A stretch of DNA of 64,000 nucleotides from Siphonodentalium dalli (lineage: Eukaryota > Mollusca > Scaphopoda > Gadilida > Siphonodentaliidae): positions 153,703,577-153,767,576 of the forward strand of contig CP136065.1 of assembly GCA_032622095.1 (NCBI GenBank). The letters are read 5' to 3'. The position numbers were made by a program, and so were the translations under genes. Of this stretch, positions 23,105-33,900 are shown piece by piece (position 1 is the first letter of the stretch; the number at the start of each line of letters is the position of its first letter). The notes under the pieces are model-generated. The model made no database searches, was not told the DNA's origin, and saw nothing but the letters and a program-made list of their open reading frames with translations.

Positions 23105-23249
23105 CAGCAATGCCCTAAATAATCAACTCATTAACCACAGCAGAATTATGGGTAATTTTTCAGGATTTAGTCGGAAATATGGCTTGTTGCCATTCATCGG
23201 ATAGCTTTCACTGAGAGCTTTCCGATGAATGGTAACAATCCATATTTCA
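23105..23249. mobile_element. palindromic MITE, family G copy 4, truncated
   Basis: CAGCAATGCCCTAAATAATC flanked by TA on the left. The full left arm and about 35 nt of right arm (TTTCCGATGAATGG) are present, then it breaks into family B sequence at 23250. Confidence 0.65.
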
Positions 23250-23352
23250 TAGGGAGCCTTGTATATATAAGAGAATGCATTGGCCTAACAATATTTACCT
23301 TGATCTTACAAGCCAGTAATGCTGCACCAGCACAGCTCCCGTTATGAAAGGG
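23250..23352. mobile_element. family B fragment, right end intact
   Basis: TAGGGAGCCTTGTATATATA...GAATGCATTGGCCTAACAA...CCGTTATGAAAGGG, then TTAA (23353-23356). It joins the broken family G copy directly on its left. A 13-nt G run follows at 23432-23444. Confidence 0.6.
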
Positions 23353-23567
23353 TTAACAGAAGCACTGCCCCACATACATGTATCCCCCACAAAGGTGGAT
23401 TTTCGCTGATGTGTATTTAATTTTCTGAGATGGGGGGGGGGGGGGATAATTTATAGGTCAATACTAATATTTCATACTAAAACCTCTGTGCCTTCTGTTT
23501 GAAAATATTTTGTCCTAATACTTGGATTATAATTATTTGGATCTTGAAAGTAATGTAACATTATATA

Positions 23568-23725
23568 CAGTAATGCTCTAAATAATCGACTCCTTGACCA
23601 GAGCAGAATTATGGGTAACTTTTCAGGATTTAGTCGGAAATATGGCTCGTTGCCATTCATTGGAAAGGTCTCAGTTACCCATAATTCTGCTCTGGTTAAG
23701 GAGTCGATTATTTAGAGCAATACTG
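23568..23725. mobile_element. palindromic MITE, family G copy 5, internally deleted
   Basis: CAGTAATGCTCTAAATAATC to GAGCAATACTG, flanked by TA on both sides. The right arm lacks the CGATGAATGGCAACAAGCC part, shortening the element to 158 bp. Confidence 0.7.
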
Positions 23726-23839
23726 TAGTTATTCAATGAACAATCATTGATTTCCAAGAATGACTCAACAAATTAGTATCTATAAAATTGACATGCAGAC
23801 AGCATGACCTGATATGGGTGTGATGATCTGTTTTCTTAA

Positions 23840-24106
23840 CCCTTTCTACACTAAATGGATTCTACCAATCAGTCATAAAAGTATGCATTGGAATGGTCTA
23901 TTATTTTTTCAGAGTTTTCATGGTTTTCAGAAAAAATAAGCAAACGACAGATAATCCAATTGCAGAAGGAGTCCTATTTATTGGAGGGAAATGTTCAGAT
24001 AACAAGTTCAACACACGACCTATGACTATGGTCATTTGTTGAACTTATTATCTAAATATTTCCTAAGGGATAATTACTCATCAATGAGTATATAGTAAAG
24101 AAAGGG
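23840..24106. mobile_element. TTAA-flanked MITE, family A copy 7
   Basis: CCCTTTCTACACTAAATGG after TTAA (23836-23839) to AGTAAAGAAAGGG before TTAA (24107-24110). The palindromic centre CAACACACGACCTATGAC / GGTCATTTGTTGAACTTATT is intact. Confidence 0.8.
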
Positions 24107-24196
24107 TTAATCAGGGGAAGAGGAACAAGGAGCCTGCAGGAGCTCCAATACTCTCTTGCTCTCAACTAATGCCTACCCAGGTACCACCCATTGATA

Positions 24197-24734
24197 ACTG
24201 GCCCTGCTAATTTGCTGATATACTCGTGGACCCTGCTGCATTGCTGTGATGCTGGTGGGACAAAATGATGCTGTTAAGAAAATGTACCATTATTTTTTCT
24301 AAAGTTGTCATTTTCGCAAGCCCTTGAAAAACGAATGAAGAAAAATCTATCAGGTGCATCAAATATTCAAAAACATACTAGTATAATAATCATACATTTA
24401 ATTACACGCATTAGACATGGAATTAGTTTCAATGCGTTGGACAATTATATATGTCATAATATCATATTTTGATGGCACTTTTGGTTGTTGGCTGTTGCAA
24501 ACAGACCATAATTATTAAAGATGGCTACATGTACATGTATGTAATCGTGTCATTTTTCAAACATCAGAGCAGCCATGGCATTTTCTCAAATTACTTGGAT
24601 TTATAGCCAAACTCTGTGAAAATGACAACTTTAAAAGAATAACAGTACATTTTCTGAACAGCATCAGTTTGTCCTACCAGCATCATAACAATTCAGCAGG
24701 AGCCACCAACATCATAGCTAATTAGCAGGACCAC
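24197..24734. mobile_element. foldback element with about 120-bp arms
   Basis: The left arm (CTGGCCCTGCTAATTTGCTG, GATGCTGGTGGGACAAAATG, AAAGTTGTCATTTTCGC) recurs inverted on the right (GAAAATGACAACTTTAAAAG, CAGTTTGTCCTACCAGCATC, AATTAGCAGGACCA). About 290 bp of unique sequence separates the arms. No coding frame. A family P element is inserted at its right edge. Confidence 0.65.
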
Positions 24735-24738
24735 TTAA

Positions 24739-24861
24739 CAGCCCTTTTAATTCAGATTGTTTGGCTTCAGAAATCTGCTACGGCAACCCTTTGACGTGGC
24801 CCAGTTTGCTTCAGCAAATGGCTTCGGCATTGCTGATGGTTGTAGCCAATTATGAGGGCTG
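24739..24861. mobile_element. 123-bp MITE, family P copy 2
   Basis: The ends CAGCCCTTTTAATT and AATTATGAGGGCTG are flanked by ACTTAA on both sides (24733-24738, 24862-24867). It shares the internal GATTGTTTGGCTTCAG and CTTCAGCAAATGG with copy 1. Confidence 0.8.
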
Positions 24862-24869
24862 ACTTAACA

Positions 24870-25806
24870 AGGGGTGGATACAAACAAGTACATTGAATTT
24901 GGGAAATGCCCTTCTGAATGCTGTGGCCCCTTGCTATTTCCAAATCTATTTACTGTAGTGCAGTGGCCAAACGCCAAAAGTTGAAACCCAATTTTTTTGA
25001 AGGACAAATATATATTGTTCACCAAAATTATAGTGAGAAATAATGGAATCGGTGGTGGCTATTGTTAAATCGATGATGAACGATACTCACCAGTGATTTT
25101 TTCCATAAATTTTAACAATTTTGGTAAGGCAAGCCTTGTGGCGAAGTCCAAACTTATTTGCCAACATTGTTGGTGTAAAAATTACTACATCATACCATAC
25201 CTCTACTTGTTACGAATAAATTGTTGATTAATTTGGATTTTCTTGCCATTTGGAAACAAAACATTTATTTTTTGCTGAAAAATCGTTCTTTTTCACTGAA
25301 ATATATATTTTTTTAATTATCATTCAAACAGATATTGCAATACTGCCGAAATATTTAATACATATGGTGTAGTAGTTATCTGACAAGCATATGTAGAAAG
25401 AAGTTAACAGAAATTTTGAACAGTTTGCGATATACTGAATTTTAGCTACCCCTCCCCAAACAAGTTTTTGGTTGAAAAATTACATATTTTTTATAATGAC
25501 TTAACATTTTCTAATTGATCTTAAAATACATGAAGATTCAAGGCCTCCTGGAGTCCTTCTGGATGAAAGGAGAGTTGAAGAAAGAGCATGACATTATGGA
25601 ATCCTCTACCTGACTGGCATACAGAGTGCACAAGTATTAGGAAACATCTAGTGAAGAATACTCTTTAGTAGTACTTGCTGCATAAAAAGGGACCCTTTCT
25701 TTCCTTTCTGAGGCAATAACTTCCATTAAGGGTTACCACATCTGAGCTATATGTCAGGAGGAGGAAAGTTTAGAAGGACCTACACAGAAAACTAATTAAT
25801 TGTTAA
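24870..25806. other. gene-free; family I repeat at its end
   Basis: No exon candidate. From about 25520 to 25770 the sequence (GAAGATTCAAGGCCTCCTGG, CTACCTGACTGGCATACAGA) matches 27232-27760, where a hAT-like element is inserted in it. Confidence 0.45.
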
Positions 25807-26215
25807 AGGTCCGATTCGATGGTCCCAAAAACAACAACATTTTTTGAAAGACCGCTTCAGTTATCAGAATCGTGTAATTGCCCAAATATAATGCTAACCA
25901 TGTGCACAGTCAACTATAGTATAAAATTGCCCAAAACCTGTTATTTATCAACATTTTGTTAAACGAAATTTTGCCGGTTTGTCAAATATCTGACATATAA
26001 AAGCCACTTGATTTTAGAGCTATCCATCTTCATCTGCAATTTGTCCGAGACCGTCTTCTCATCGGCTGTTTACTGTGCCACTTACAATTATCGGTGGTGA
26101 AAAATAATAGATTTCAAACATCGATATCTGATCACTCTGAGCTTTGATCGATGGGTTCCTTGACTTGAATCAAATATTTTTTACCCCGAAGCCAAGGAAA
26201 TAGTAATTTGCAAGC
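25807..26215. mobile_element. family D TTAA element, right end lost
   Basis: It starts AGGTCCGATTCGATGGTCCC after TTAA (25803-25806). It shares GGCTTTAGTTATCAGAATC-type sequence, GATATCTGATCACTCTGAGC and CCGAAGCCAAGGAAATAGTA with the complete copies at 49775 and 61627. Confidence 0.6.
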
Positions 26216-26286
26216 ATTAATTCGGATTATGCATCATTAAGCTACAGTATAAGTACACCACATGAAGGAATCTTTGCTACAATGTA

Positions 26287-26440
26287 CAGTAATGCCCTAA
26301 ATAATCGACTCCTTAACCACAGCAGAATTATGGGTAATTTTTCAGGATTTAGTCGGAAATATGGCTTGTTGCCATTGATCGGAAAGCTCTCACTCATGAT
26401 TCTCCTGTGGTTAAGGAGTCGATTATTTATGGCATTACTG
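26287..26440. mobile_element. palindromic MITE, family G copy 6, internally deleted
   Basis: CAGTAATGCCCTAAATAATC to TTTATGGCATTACTG, flanked by TA. The left arm is complete. Most of the right arm is deleted between CGGAAAGCTCTCACTC and ATGATTCTCCTGTGGTTAAG. Confidence 0.7.
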
Positions 26441-26707
26441 TATCTGAAGACCACATCAAGCATATTATTAATTGAATTGAGTAAAACGACTGCTTCAAGA
26501 ATCTCAATATTATGTTAGGTGAGTGTACTGGCATAACTCAGGCATGGAAAGTCCTTAATTCTATTTTGCTTTCCATGTCACCGCAGTTAGAAAAAGATAA
26601 CACAATGCAAATACAGAATGCAAATACCAATACATGTATCTCATGTATTTATCAACATATATTTTGATCACCAGAATGTGAAAAAATTAAACAATACCTG
26701 GTTTTAA

Positions 26708-27038
26708 AGGTACACAATCTGATTTGATGGTCCCCGTATCATCAGATTCCAACAACAACAACAGCATTTCTTCAAAAGAGGCTTTAGTTATCAGAATCAA
26801 TTAATCACCAAACAATAATGCTAACCAGTGTCAACTCTAGTATAAAATTTTCCAAAACATCGTTTGTCTCAGCATTTTCTTCAACACAATTTGGTATCAA
26901 GAGTATGTCAGTCGGCCCGTCGAATATCTGCTAGGCCGCCAAATATTCCAGGTGGTGTAAAATTACAGATTTCAAAAATCCATATCTGATAACTTTGAGC
27001 TTTGATGGATGGGTTCCTCGACTCGAATCAAATATTTG
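26708..27038. mobile_element. family D TTAA element, truncated
   Basis: It starts AGGTACACAATCTGATTTG after TTAA (26704-26707). It runs to GAATCAAATATTTGGG, where a half copy of family G begins. Confidence 0.6.
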
Positions 27039-27155
27039 GGAGAGCTCAGGGAGAGCTTTCCGATGAATGGCAACAAGCCATATTTCCGACTAAATCCTGA
27101 AAAATTACCCATAATTCTACTGTGGTTAAGGGGTCGATTATTTAGAGCATTACTG
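27039..27155. mobile_element. palindromic MITE, family G copy 7, right arm only
   Basis: From AGAGCTCAGGGAGAGCTTTC to GAGCATTACTG followed by TA. The left arm is absent, so it joins family D sequence abruptly. Confidence 0.65.
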
Positions 27156-27231
27156 TATAAAGGGAACATCAATCAACAGAATTCACCTGACCTAAGATTC
27201 AACACAGCTGGGAAGATCATGACGCGCTAAA

Positions 27232-27760
27232 TTAAAATACCTGAAGATTCAAGCCCCCTGCTGGATGAAATAAGAGTTGTAAGAAGAACATGATCTGAAG
27301 GAATGCTCTACCTGACTGGCATCAAGCCTTGAAATTGTGTGTCTGTCATTTGCAGAATGAGGTCCCCAGAGGGTAAATTTAGTGATGCTACCCCGCATAG
27401 CGGGCTAGCATCACCAAATTCACCCTCTGGGAACCTCATTCTGCTTACACCTCAGCAGAATGAGGTTCCCCCAGAGGGTGAATTTGGTGATGCTAGCCCG
27501 CTATGCGGGGGTAGCATCACTAAATTCACCCTCTGGGGACCTCATTCTGCAAATGACAGACACACTATTTCAAGGCTTGACTGGCATACAGAGAGTACAT
27601 AGGTGCAGTGAAGGAACTCTTAGGTATGTCATTGGCATACAAACAGTGCCTTCTGGCAGTGTGAGACTGGGGAAATATGCTAGCATCTTACTTGTTAGTT
27701 ATGAAACTATGTGTGAATCCTAATGAATACAACCTGAATAATCTCTGAACAGATAGCATG
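27232..27760 (+). repeat. family I repeat, interrupted
   Basis: GAAGATTCAAGCCCCCTGCT...CTCTACCTGACTGGCAT and, after the insertion, ACTGGCATACAGAGAGTACA...GCAGTGTGAGACTGGGGAAA. The first part matches 25520-25620 and the latter matches 32095-32200 (GCAGTGTGAGACTGGAGAAA, TGCTAGCATCTTACT). Confidence 0.6.
27323..27579. mobile_element. 257-bp hAT-like foldback MITE, family H, complete
   Basis: The ends CAAGCCTTGAAAT and ATTTCAAGGCTTG extend into long inverted arms (TGTCATTTGCAGAATGAGG). Exact 8-bp direct repeats ACTGGCAT flank it (27315-27322, 27580-27587). The family I copy at 25520 has the same target sequence uninterrupted (GACTGGCATACAGAG). The length of duplication fits hAT. The 87-residue frames are repeat read-through. 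Confidence 0.8.
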
Positions 27761-27948
27761 GAAATTAACAAAGAACTGATAGTGAGCATGGAATTTTGTT
27801 GATTTAAAAAATACAGTATTTATTTGACCCTCAGACATTAAAGAGGAAATGCATTAAATAATACCATTCAGATATGACGATAACACAATATACATGTAGA
27901 TAAAGGGTGAAGACGATCTAACAACATGCTGGCCACCCCCTATGTTAA

Positions 27949-28665
27949 CCCTATCTATACTACCAGTAAATACTCATCAACGATAGTTCCCTTTGGAAAT
28001 GTTCTGTTAATGTTCAGATAATAAGTTCAGAAATAGGTCATTTGTTGAACTTTAATATATTATATGAACATTTCCCATTTGCACTTGTATTATCTTTTCG
28101 CCTGTTTGTCATCTGACCAGTAGTATTTCCTGAAAATCCCTCCAGATGAATAATAGACCATTCCAATGTATACTTTAAAGGCCCACTTAATTTTCGAGTC
28201 GCCGATTTTTTTTTTTATAGTGACTTGATATACGGTTTTAATAACAATCTATGCCATAAAATATTATTAAAATACTATAATTCATCACTATTTGAAACAT
28301 CTGTGTCTCAGAAGATGCCCACAGAGAAATAGAAAACTGCTGAAATCATAGAAAGACTTCCCTCCTCTGGCACCCAGAATGCAACAGAATTCAAACTTTT
28401 TCATTGGAAGGGGGAGAACTCTATCTTTAATATATAGGGTTATTCCCCCTGCATTGAAAATAATACTGATTTTTACTTCATTCTTGATGACAAAAACAAC
28501 ATGTCCACAGTTTATTACACCGGATAAGTTGATAATACAATGTTTTGGGGCTTGCTCTTTCAAATGGTATATAATATGGCATATATTTTATATAATGTAA
28601 TCTGGGCGTTCGAAAATTAAGTGGGCCTTTAATAACTGAATGTACAAAATGTTATGTTATGCATA
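27949..28665. mobile_element. family A MITE copy 8, split by a family E element
   Basis: The left end CCCTATCTATACTACC follows TTAA (27945-27948). It runs to CATTCCAATGTATACT at 28174 and resumes at 28633 with TAACTGAATG after the inserted element. The normal family A sequence is continuous across the joint. Confidence 0.65.
28179..28628. mobile_element. 450-bp TTAA-flanked element, family E, nested
   Basis: It starts AGGCCCACTTAATTTTCGA after TTAA (28175-28178) and ends CGAAAATTAAGTGGGCCT before TTAA (28629-28632). It sits inside a family A MITE, so family E moved later. The frames of 91 and 73 residues on opposite strands come from its inverted structure. A relative is at 43087-43550. Confidence 0.8.
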
Positions 28666-29477
28666 AGAGTACACCCCGCCCCAACCCCTCTCTTCTTATG
28701 GAACATCGGAAGTCACCGAAGAAAATGAATACCTACTTTCTTAACGTCATACATTGCTGTTAAATTTGTAGCAATTTAAAATTAGAATTTTTTCACTGGA
28801 CCTTAATATTGTGATTGGATGCTACCAGTATGTCCAGATAAAAATCACAAATTACGACAAATAGTCAAAACATGTCAACAAAGCTTAACAAGCGAATTGT
28901 CCAAAAGAATATTAAATACTCAGTGCATTCAGTTAATTAACTTATCAGCATTTGATTTTTTGCTGAATTGGCAATGCCAGAATTGGTGGGAAAGGTGTCG
29001 CAGTGGGGCGGGGGCTTGTGATGACAATGGATAAAACCACTAAATATTGTTTGTTACCGTCTAGTGAACCTAATGAGCCATATTAAATCAATACTTCAAT
29101 ATCAGTATTACATGTACTCATTTTATACAGGGCCGAGACCCTGCGCTATAATTACATGTAGCTAAAAAAAAATATCAGCAAGTTATTAGACTAATGAGCT
29201 ATTCAAACAACTCATCTCGGATACTGCAAAAAAGGAAAGATTACAAATGCACCACCATTAAGTGTACATAAGATCTCTTTAGAAAATATACACATGCCAT
29301 TCTCTTTTAAATTTAATAAAAATTTCATGGTAAACCTCACTGTATAAACCACAAGGGAATCAAAGCTAGAAATGTTTTGGGATCACATTCAGAATATGTT
29401 TTTGTCAACAGAGTTGTCTAACAGACCTCCAGCGACATGTCTTCACTATCGATCATTGCCTGATCGTTGCAATTCCT
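28666..29477. other. no gene seen
   Basis: AT-rich spacer. No splice-bounded open segment or repeat was recognised. Confidence 0.4.
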
Positions 29478-29481
29478 TTAA

Positions 29482-30217
29482 CCCTTTGAACCCAAGAGAC
29501 CGGAATACCGGTCCAATCCTTATATTCCTATATCCCGGGAGACCGGAATACCGGTCCGAAATCAGACGGTATTTGACACGAAATTACAGCTCAACAAACG
29601 CACCTATCAACTAGAGGTGTACTTCTACTTTGCACACACGCGTCACATGTTTACCCATGTGACTTTGATAGACAACCTGGTGACAGATGTTCTGTTTTTT
29701 CGCGCATGCGCAGAGGCCTATTTTGAGAAAAAAAATAGTTTTTTATCGCCAGAAAAAGTATTTCGGTAGAAATTTCGCGATCAAAGCCCAAATTAACTAG
29801 AATTGTGCTTCTACTTTGCGCAAATGAGTCACATTCATGTTCATAGCTCTGACTTTAAGAGCCAAATTGGAAACGGGGGTCTGTTTCTTTGCGCACGCAC
29901 ACAGGTGCATTTAGAGAAATGCGTTTTATCGTAGGCAAAGGATAAGAATTTCATGATAAATATATAGCGCGACCAAAGGAAGCCGCAATATAATATACAT
30001 GTATATTAGACGTGGAATCGACCGTCTCGTTGAAATTAATACTGTGTGACATATTTCATCGCAGACTAGTTCAGTTAGCATAGTATATTGCCGTTTAGTT
30101 GAGCATGTATGTATACATGTATATACGTCCCAGTTAAGAGCATTATGAGTTACGTCGTCGGAAACAGGCGCCTCGGGTTGGGGTCATTTAACGTTCAGGA
30201 CGTCAGGGTTCAAAGGG
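29482..30217. mobile_element. 736-bp piggyBac-like non-autonomous element, family C copy 2
   Basis: CCCTTTGAACCC and GGGTTCAAAGGG ends are flanked by TTAA (29478-29481, 30218-30221), as in copy 1. The left subterminal part iterates GAGACCGGAATACCGGTCC twice. Two blocks near 29610 and 29805 (CTTCTACTTTGC...TCACAT) are a diverged direct duplication. No coding capacity. The 119-residue frame crossing the right end is chance. Confidence 0.7.
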
Positions 30218-30260
30218 TTAAGGCCTGCAATATAGCCAGCATAACTATCCCAAATTTTAA

Positions 30261-30475
30261 AGGGGTACTGTACACTAAATCTGGCCAATTATGGGACCAT
30301 CTTCATTTATACTCAACAGAATTTATGCAACAAATGAATGAATTTGAGCCATGGATTAGTGCAAAATACACTCATGTGCCCAATGAACAATGCAAACAAC
30401 ATGGTAATTATAATGAAAATGAATTTATAATTACCATGTTGTTTGTAATTGTATCACTCATACGGTAAATAAGTG
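30261..30475. mobile_element. family F TTAA element, left part
   Basis: AGGGGTACTGTACACTAAAT after TTAA (30257-30260). The shared blocks TATGGGACCATCTTCATTTA, AGAATTTATGCAACA and GCAAAATACACTCAT match the complete copy at 55271-55606. A small palindrome TGGTAATTATAATGAAAATG / ATAATTACCA follows. The right end is missing. Confidence 0.6.
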
Positions 30476-30484
30476 TATTTTGAA

Positions 30485-31270
30485 ATTTCGGTTATCTTCT
30501 AAATCCAAGAAGTGGGTATCCTTTCCCCCTTAAACTTGATATCAGCACACTAAAACACAACCAAATCTGATTATCCACGCCCAAGTAAGCTGAGATTTTC
30601 ATACAGACACACAATTAAGAAATTCCCAAGTCAAACAAGGACTGTAACTCTGGTAAAAATGAATGGACGAAACCCGTAGTATGTGGGTATCCTTTAAGTT
30701 TACAGCATGCTAGGCTATCACCATATCAAAGCACAAACAAATTTGATGACGCATGCTCTAATTACAAGCTGAAATTTTTTGTGCTCGGTCCCAATTTGCA
30801 AGTCAGACAAGAGCTGTAACTCTGGTAAATATGAATGAAACCTGTAGTAATTCAGTATCCTTTCCCCCAAGCTGCTTACAATACAAAAGCACAACTGAAT
30901 CCGATGATCCTTGTCCAAGTTACAAGCTTAAATGTTCTTTCGGACACAAATGTCCATCCAAGTCAAACAAGGGCCATAACTCTGGGAAAAATTAATGGAC
31001 GATACCAATATTATCATTTCCCCCAACCTGTGCTATCACCATGCCAAAGGACAATTAAATCTGATGATTAATACCCGAGTTACAATCCGAAATGTTCATA
31101 CGGACACAAAATAAAAAAATTTCAAAGTCAAAACAAGACCATAAACCCGTAGTATGTGATTATCCTTTTCCCCAACCTGTGATATCACCATGCCAAAGGG
31201 CACTGAAGTCCAATAATTATGTTCGGACAGACAGACAGATGGACAGAGCCCTCACTGCCCCTCAGCTATA
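30485..31270 (+). repeat. diverged tandem repeat, about 160-bp unit, about 5 copies
   Basis: The block GGTATCCTTTCCCCC or a variant recurs at about 30510, 30680, 30850, 31012 and 31157. Each is followed by RCTATCACCATRCCAAAG-type sequence, CAAGTCAAACAAGG and TAACTCTGGTAAAWATGAA. Open frames are broken in every unit. Confidence 0.65.
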
Positions 31271-31309
31271 AGCCCCAAATCTTCTATGGGGGGATCAGGG
31301 GCATAATAA

Positions 31310-31580
31310 ACCTAAACATACAGACTCAAATAAGCACCATACAGGAGCTCACTACTCTTGGGATCCAAATAAGCGAACCTGATTGCTTATAATGCATCAC
31401 TACCGGTAATTCAAATTTTGCCGCAGCAAAAATTTATATATTGCTCATGCGCTATCATTTTATGTTGATTTATTTGTATAGGTGAACAAAACAATGAACA
31501 CTCACTTCGATCTCACTTCGATGTGAGAATCTTACCTAGAAATGGGCCTGTCCCAGATCATGATGGGACTACGGTATACC
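31310..31580. other. spacer with a family J snippet
   Basis: CAGACTCAAATAAGCACCAT...CTCTTGGGATCCAAATAAGC resembles the blocks at 36130-36490, 54370-54450 and 57118-57160. No gene. Confidence 0.35.
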
Positions 31581-31584
31581 CCCT

Positions 31585-31965
31585 TAGTCGCAAAATGGGG
31601 ATAACTCCACAAAAAATAGTTGGACAGACCTCATAATTGTAGGTACACAGATTCCCATGGTACTAAATATATGTACCAAGTTTTTTTTTAATTTACCAAA
31701 TAATGTAGGAATAAAAGCTTGGACAAAGGTACATGTATACCCCTGTATCAAACATTTTCTAAGTTGAAAAAGGGGGATACCCCCACAAACAAAATTCAAA
31801 CAGACCTCATAATCACAGGTGTGCGGTTCCCATGTTACTAAATATCTGTGCCAAGTTTAAAAAAAAATTGACCAAAAAATGAAGGAATAAAAGCTCGGAT
31901 GGACCGACAGATGGACGGACAAGCTGATTCCAGTATACCACCCAACAACTTGTTGCATGGGGGTA
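31585..31965. repeat. diverged tandem repeat of the 'tatacccc' type, two units
   Basis: GGGGATAACTCCACAAAAAA...CAGACCTCATAATTGTAGGT...TTCCCATGGTACTAAATATA is followed about 160 bp later by a second unit (GGGGGATACCCCCACAAAC...CAGACCTCATAATCACAGGT). It ends in GGACCGACAGATGGACGGAC. Minus-strand frames here are repeat-derived. Confidence 0.6.
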
Positions 31966-32074
31966 TAATTATGAAGTACCGGTACATGTATGTCTTATTT
32001 TTCAATTCTCTAATTGCCACTTGGCTTCTTAATATTTTAGAGGAGATAGAGTATTTCAATAACTGGTAGGCATT

Positions 32075-32205
32075 GGTAAAGGAACAGTGATTTCTAGCAG
32101 TGTGAGACTGGAGAAATGTGCTAGCATCTTACTGTTAACTATGAAACTACATGTATGTGCAAATCCTAATGAATTCAAATTGAATTATCTCCGAGAAGAT
32201 GTTTT
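32075..32205 (+). repeat. family I fragment
   Basis: GAACAGTGATTTCTAGCAG, GTGAGACTGGAGAAATGTGC and TGAATTATCTCCGAGAAG match the 3' part of 27232-27760. Confidence 0.55.
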
Positions 32206-32551
32206 TTAGATGTCATTGAATTAGATCATGCCATGAATCTCTACCAGTACCGTGCTCTTTATAGCTACGCATGTAGAGATCATATTCCACCAGTACAAAA
32301 CCTGGGAACTTTTTTAAGTTTTGACAGGGAACCATATAAAGTCGAAAAAATAACTCGGGGGGAATATATTTCTTTGTTATTATCTGTTCCTTAATAATGT
32401 TCTTCACTGCAGGTGAAGGTTTCTGGAAATTAATTCTCCTTGGCAATTACATTGTATTTGGATATTGGTGAGTACAGTGGCCAGTGTCAATTTTATAGTG
32501 GTTGGACTAGGTGATTTCGCTCTACAAAAGTCAAAAGAACAGATATCTTTG

Positions 32552-32667
32552 CAGCCCTCATAATTGGCTACAGCAATGCCAAAGTCATTTGTTAAAGCAA
32601 ACTGGGCCATGGCAAAGGATTGCTATAACGGATTGCCATACCCAAACAATCTGAACAAAGAGGACTA
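32552..32667. mobile_element. 116-bp MITE, family P copy 3 (opposite orientation)
   Basis: It starts CAGCCCTCATAATTGGCTAC and ends CCAAACAATCTGAACAAAGA then GGACTA. TCTTTG flanks both sides (32546-32551, 32668-32673). The three copies each have a different 6-bp duplication. Confidence 0.75.
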
Positions 32668-32979
32668 TCTTTGCACCAAATTGAGTAATGACACGTTTAA
32701 AGTTGAATATCGGTTTGACAACTCGTACCCACATTTATTATATGCTTGTCATTGCACATTGTGCCATAACAGTAACATTTGAGTTAGAACTTTCAGCAAA
32801 AACAGACTTCTCCATCGAAATTTCACCAGCTTGCGGAATATCCGAGAAGCTTAGAGGAGCACACACATTATGTGACATCTCTTTGGAAATATGTTCTTAT
32901 ATATATCAAACTCTAATGTATCCATCTGTAATCGCTTCCATTTAGGTACACTTGTCAGAAAAAAGTCACACCAACAGAG

Positions 32980-33891
32980 TAGTGATGCGGACCGGACCGC
33001 TTTGGACCGGTCCGGTCCGCGGTCCAGGGGTGGACCGCGGTCCGGTCCGGACCGGGTGTCACTGGACCGGACCGCTTTTTGCCGCCGGTCCGGTACTCTC
33101 CGGTCCGGTCCACTATTTTACTTCAGTTATAATAAACTATCGCGAATATTATTGCATATTTGCCGTCATATCAATTAGCAATGATGTATATTGACGCATT
33201 CAAGTGGTGTATATATATTAAACGTTTGATGCCACGAAAACAATGTATAGATGTACTTTGTAGACAAGACAGTCACATTAATCCAATAGTAGTTGTACTT
33301 AGGTATATAACTGTAATTGTCAGGACTATACAATCAGCCATCACAATCTCCAAGACTCCAATATTAATGTAGTAGTCATATTAGTACACATTTGTATAAT
33401 TGTCATCAGTCGAGTTATTTCATTTAAATTTCAATTTAATGAAAATAAATATGATACGAATCATGCATACGATCAGTTGAGTGCCATGTTAGATTGGTTA
33501 TAACACATTATGGCCCTAGCTATATATCTGTCCAATTCATTTAATTAGTGCATGTTCGCATTACTAGAAATACTATTATCGTGCATCGTTCCCAGCTAGT
33601 ATATCCCACCAGAGACAGATAATGATGCATACAATCGGCACACAATGTAAGTTTTAACATATATATGGACTCATTGCAATGCACTGAACTCAGTAACCTT
33701 ATAGTTTGTACTATACAGAGTAAAAACTTTGAGAAAACAGAGAACATTAACATATAGCCTATTATAGGTGGACCGGACCGTTTTGGACCGGTCCAGGCAT
33801 GTGTACCGGACTGGAATGGCCTGGACTGGACCGGACCGCCTTGGCAGTGGACCGGACCACCCAAGGTGGTCCGGTCCGGTCCGCATCACTA
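32980..33891. mobile_element. 912-bp hAT-type non-autonomous element rich in CCGGTCC
   Basis: The ends TAGTGATGCGGACCGG and CCGGTCCGCATCACTA are inverted repeats. Exact 8-bp duplications CAACAGAG flank it (32972-32979, 33892-33899). TAGTGATG and an 8-bp duplication are hAT features. About 130 bp at each end is a dense array of GGACCGG/CCGGTCC words. The middle about 650 bp is AT-rich and non-coding. The 80-107 residue frames over the arrays are compositional artefacts. Confidence 0.85.
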
Positions 33892-33900
33892 CAACAGAGG

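Noticed and set aside
30109-30468. 119-residue plus-strand frame
   Set aside because: It spans the junction of a family C element and a family F element, so it cannot be a conserved gene.
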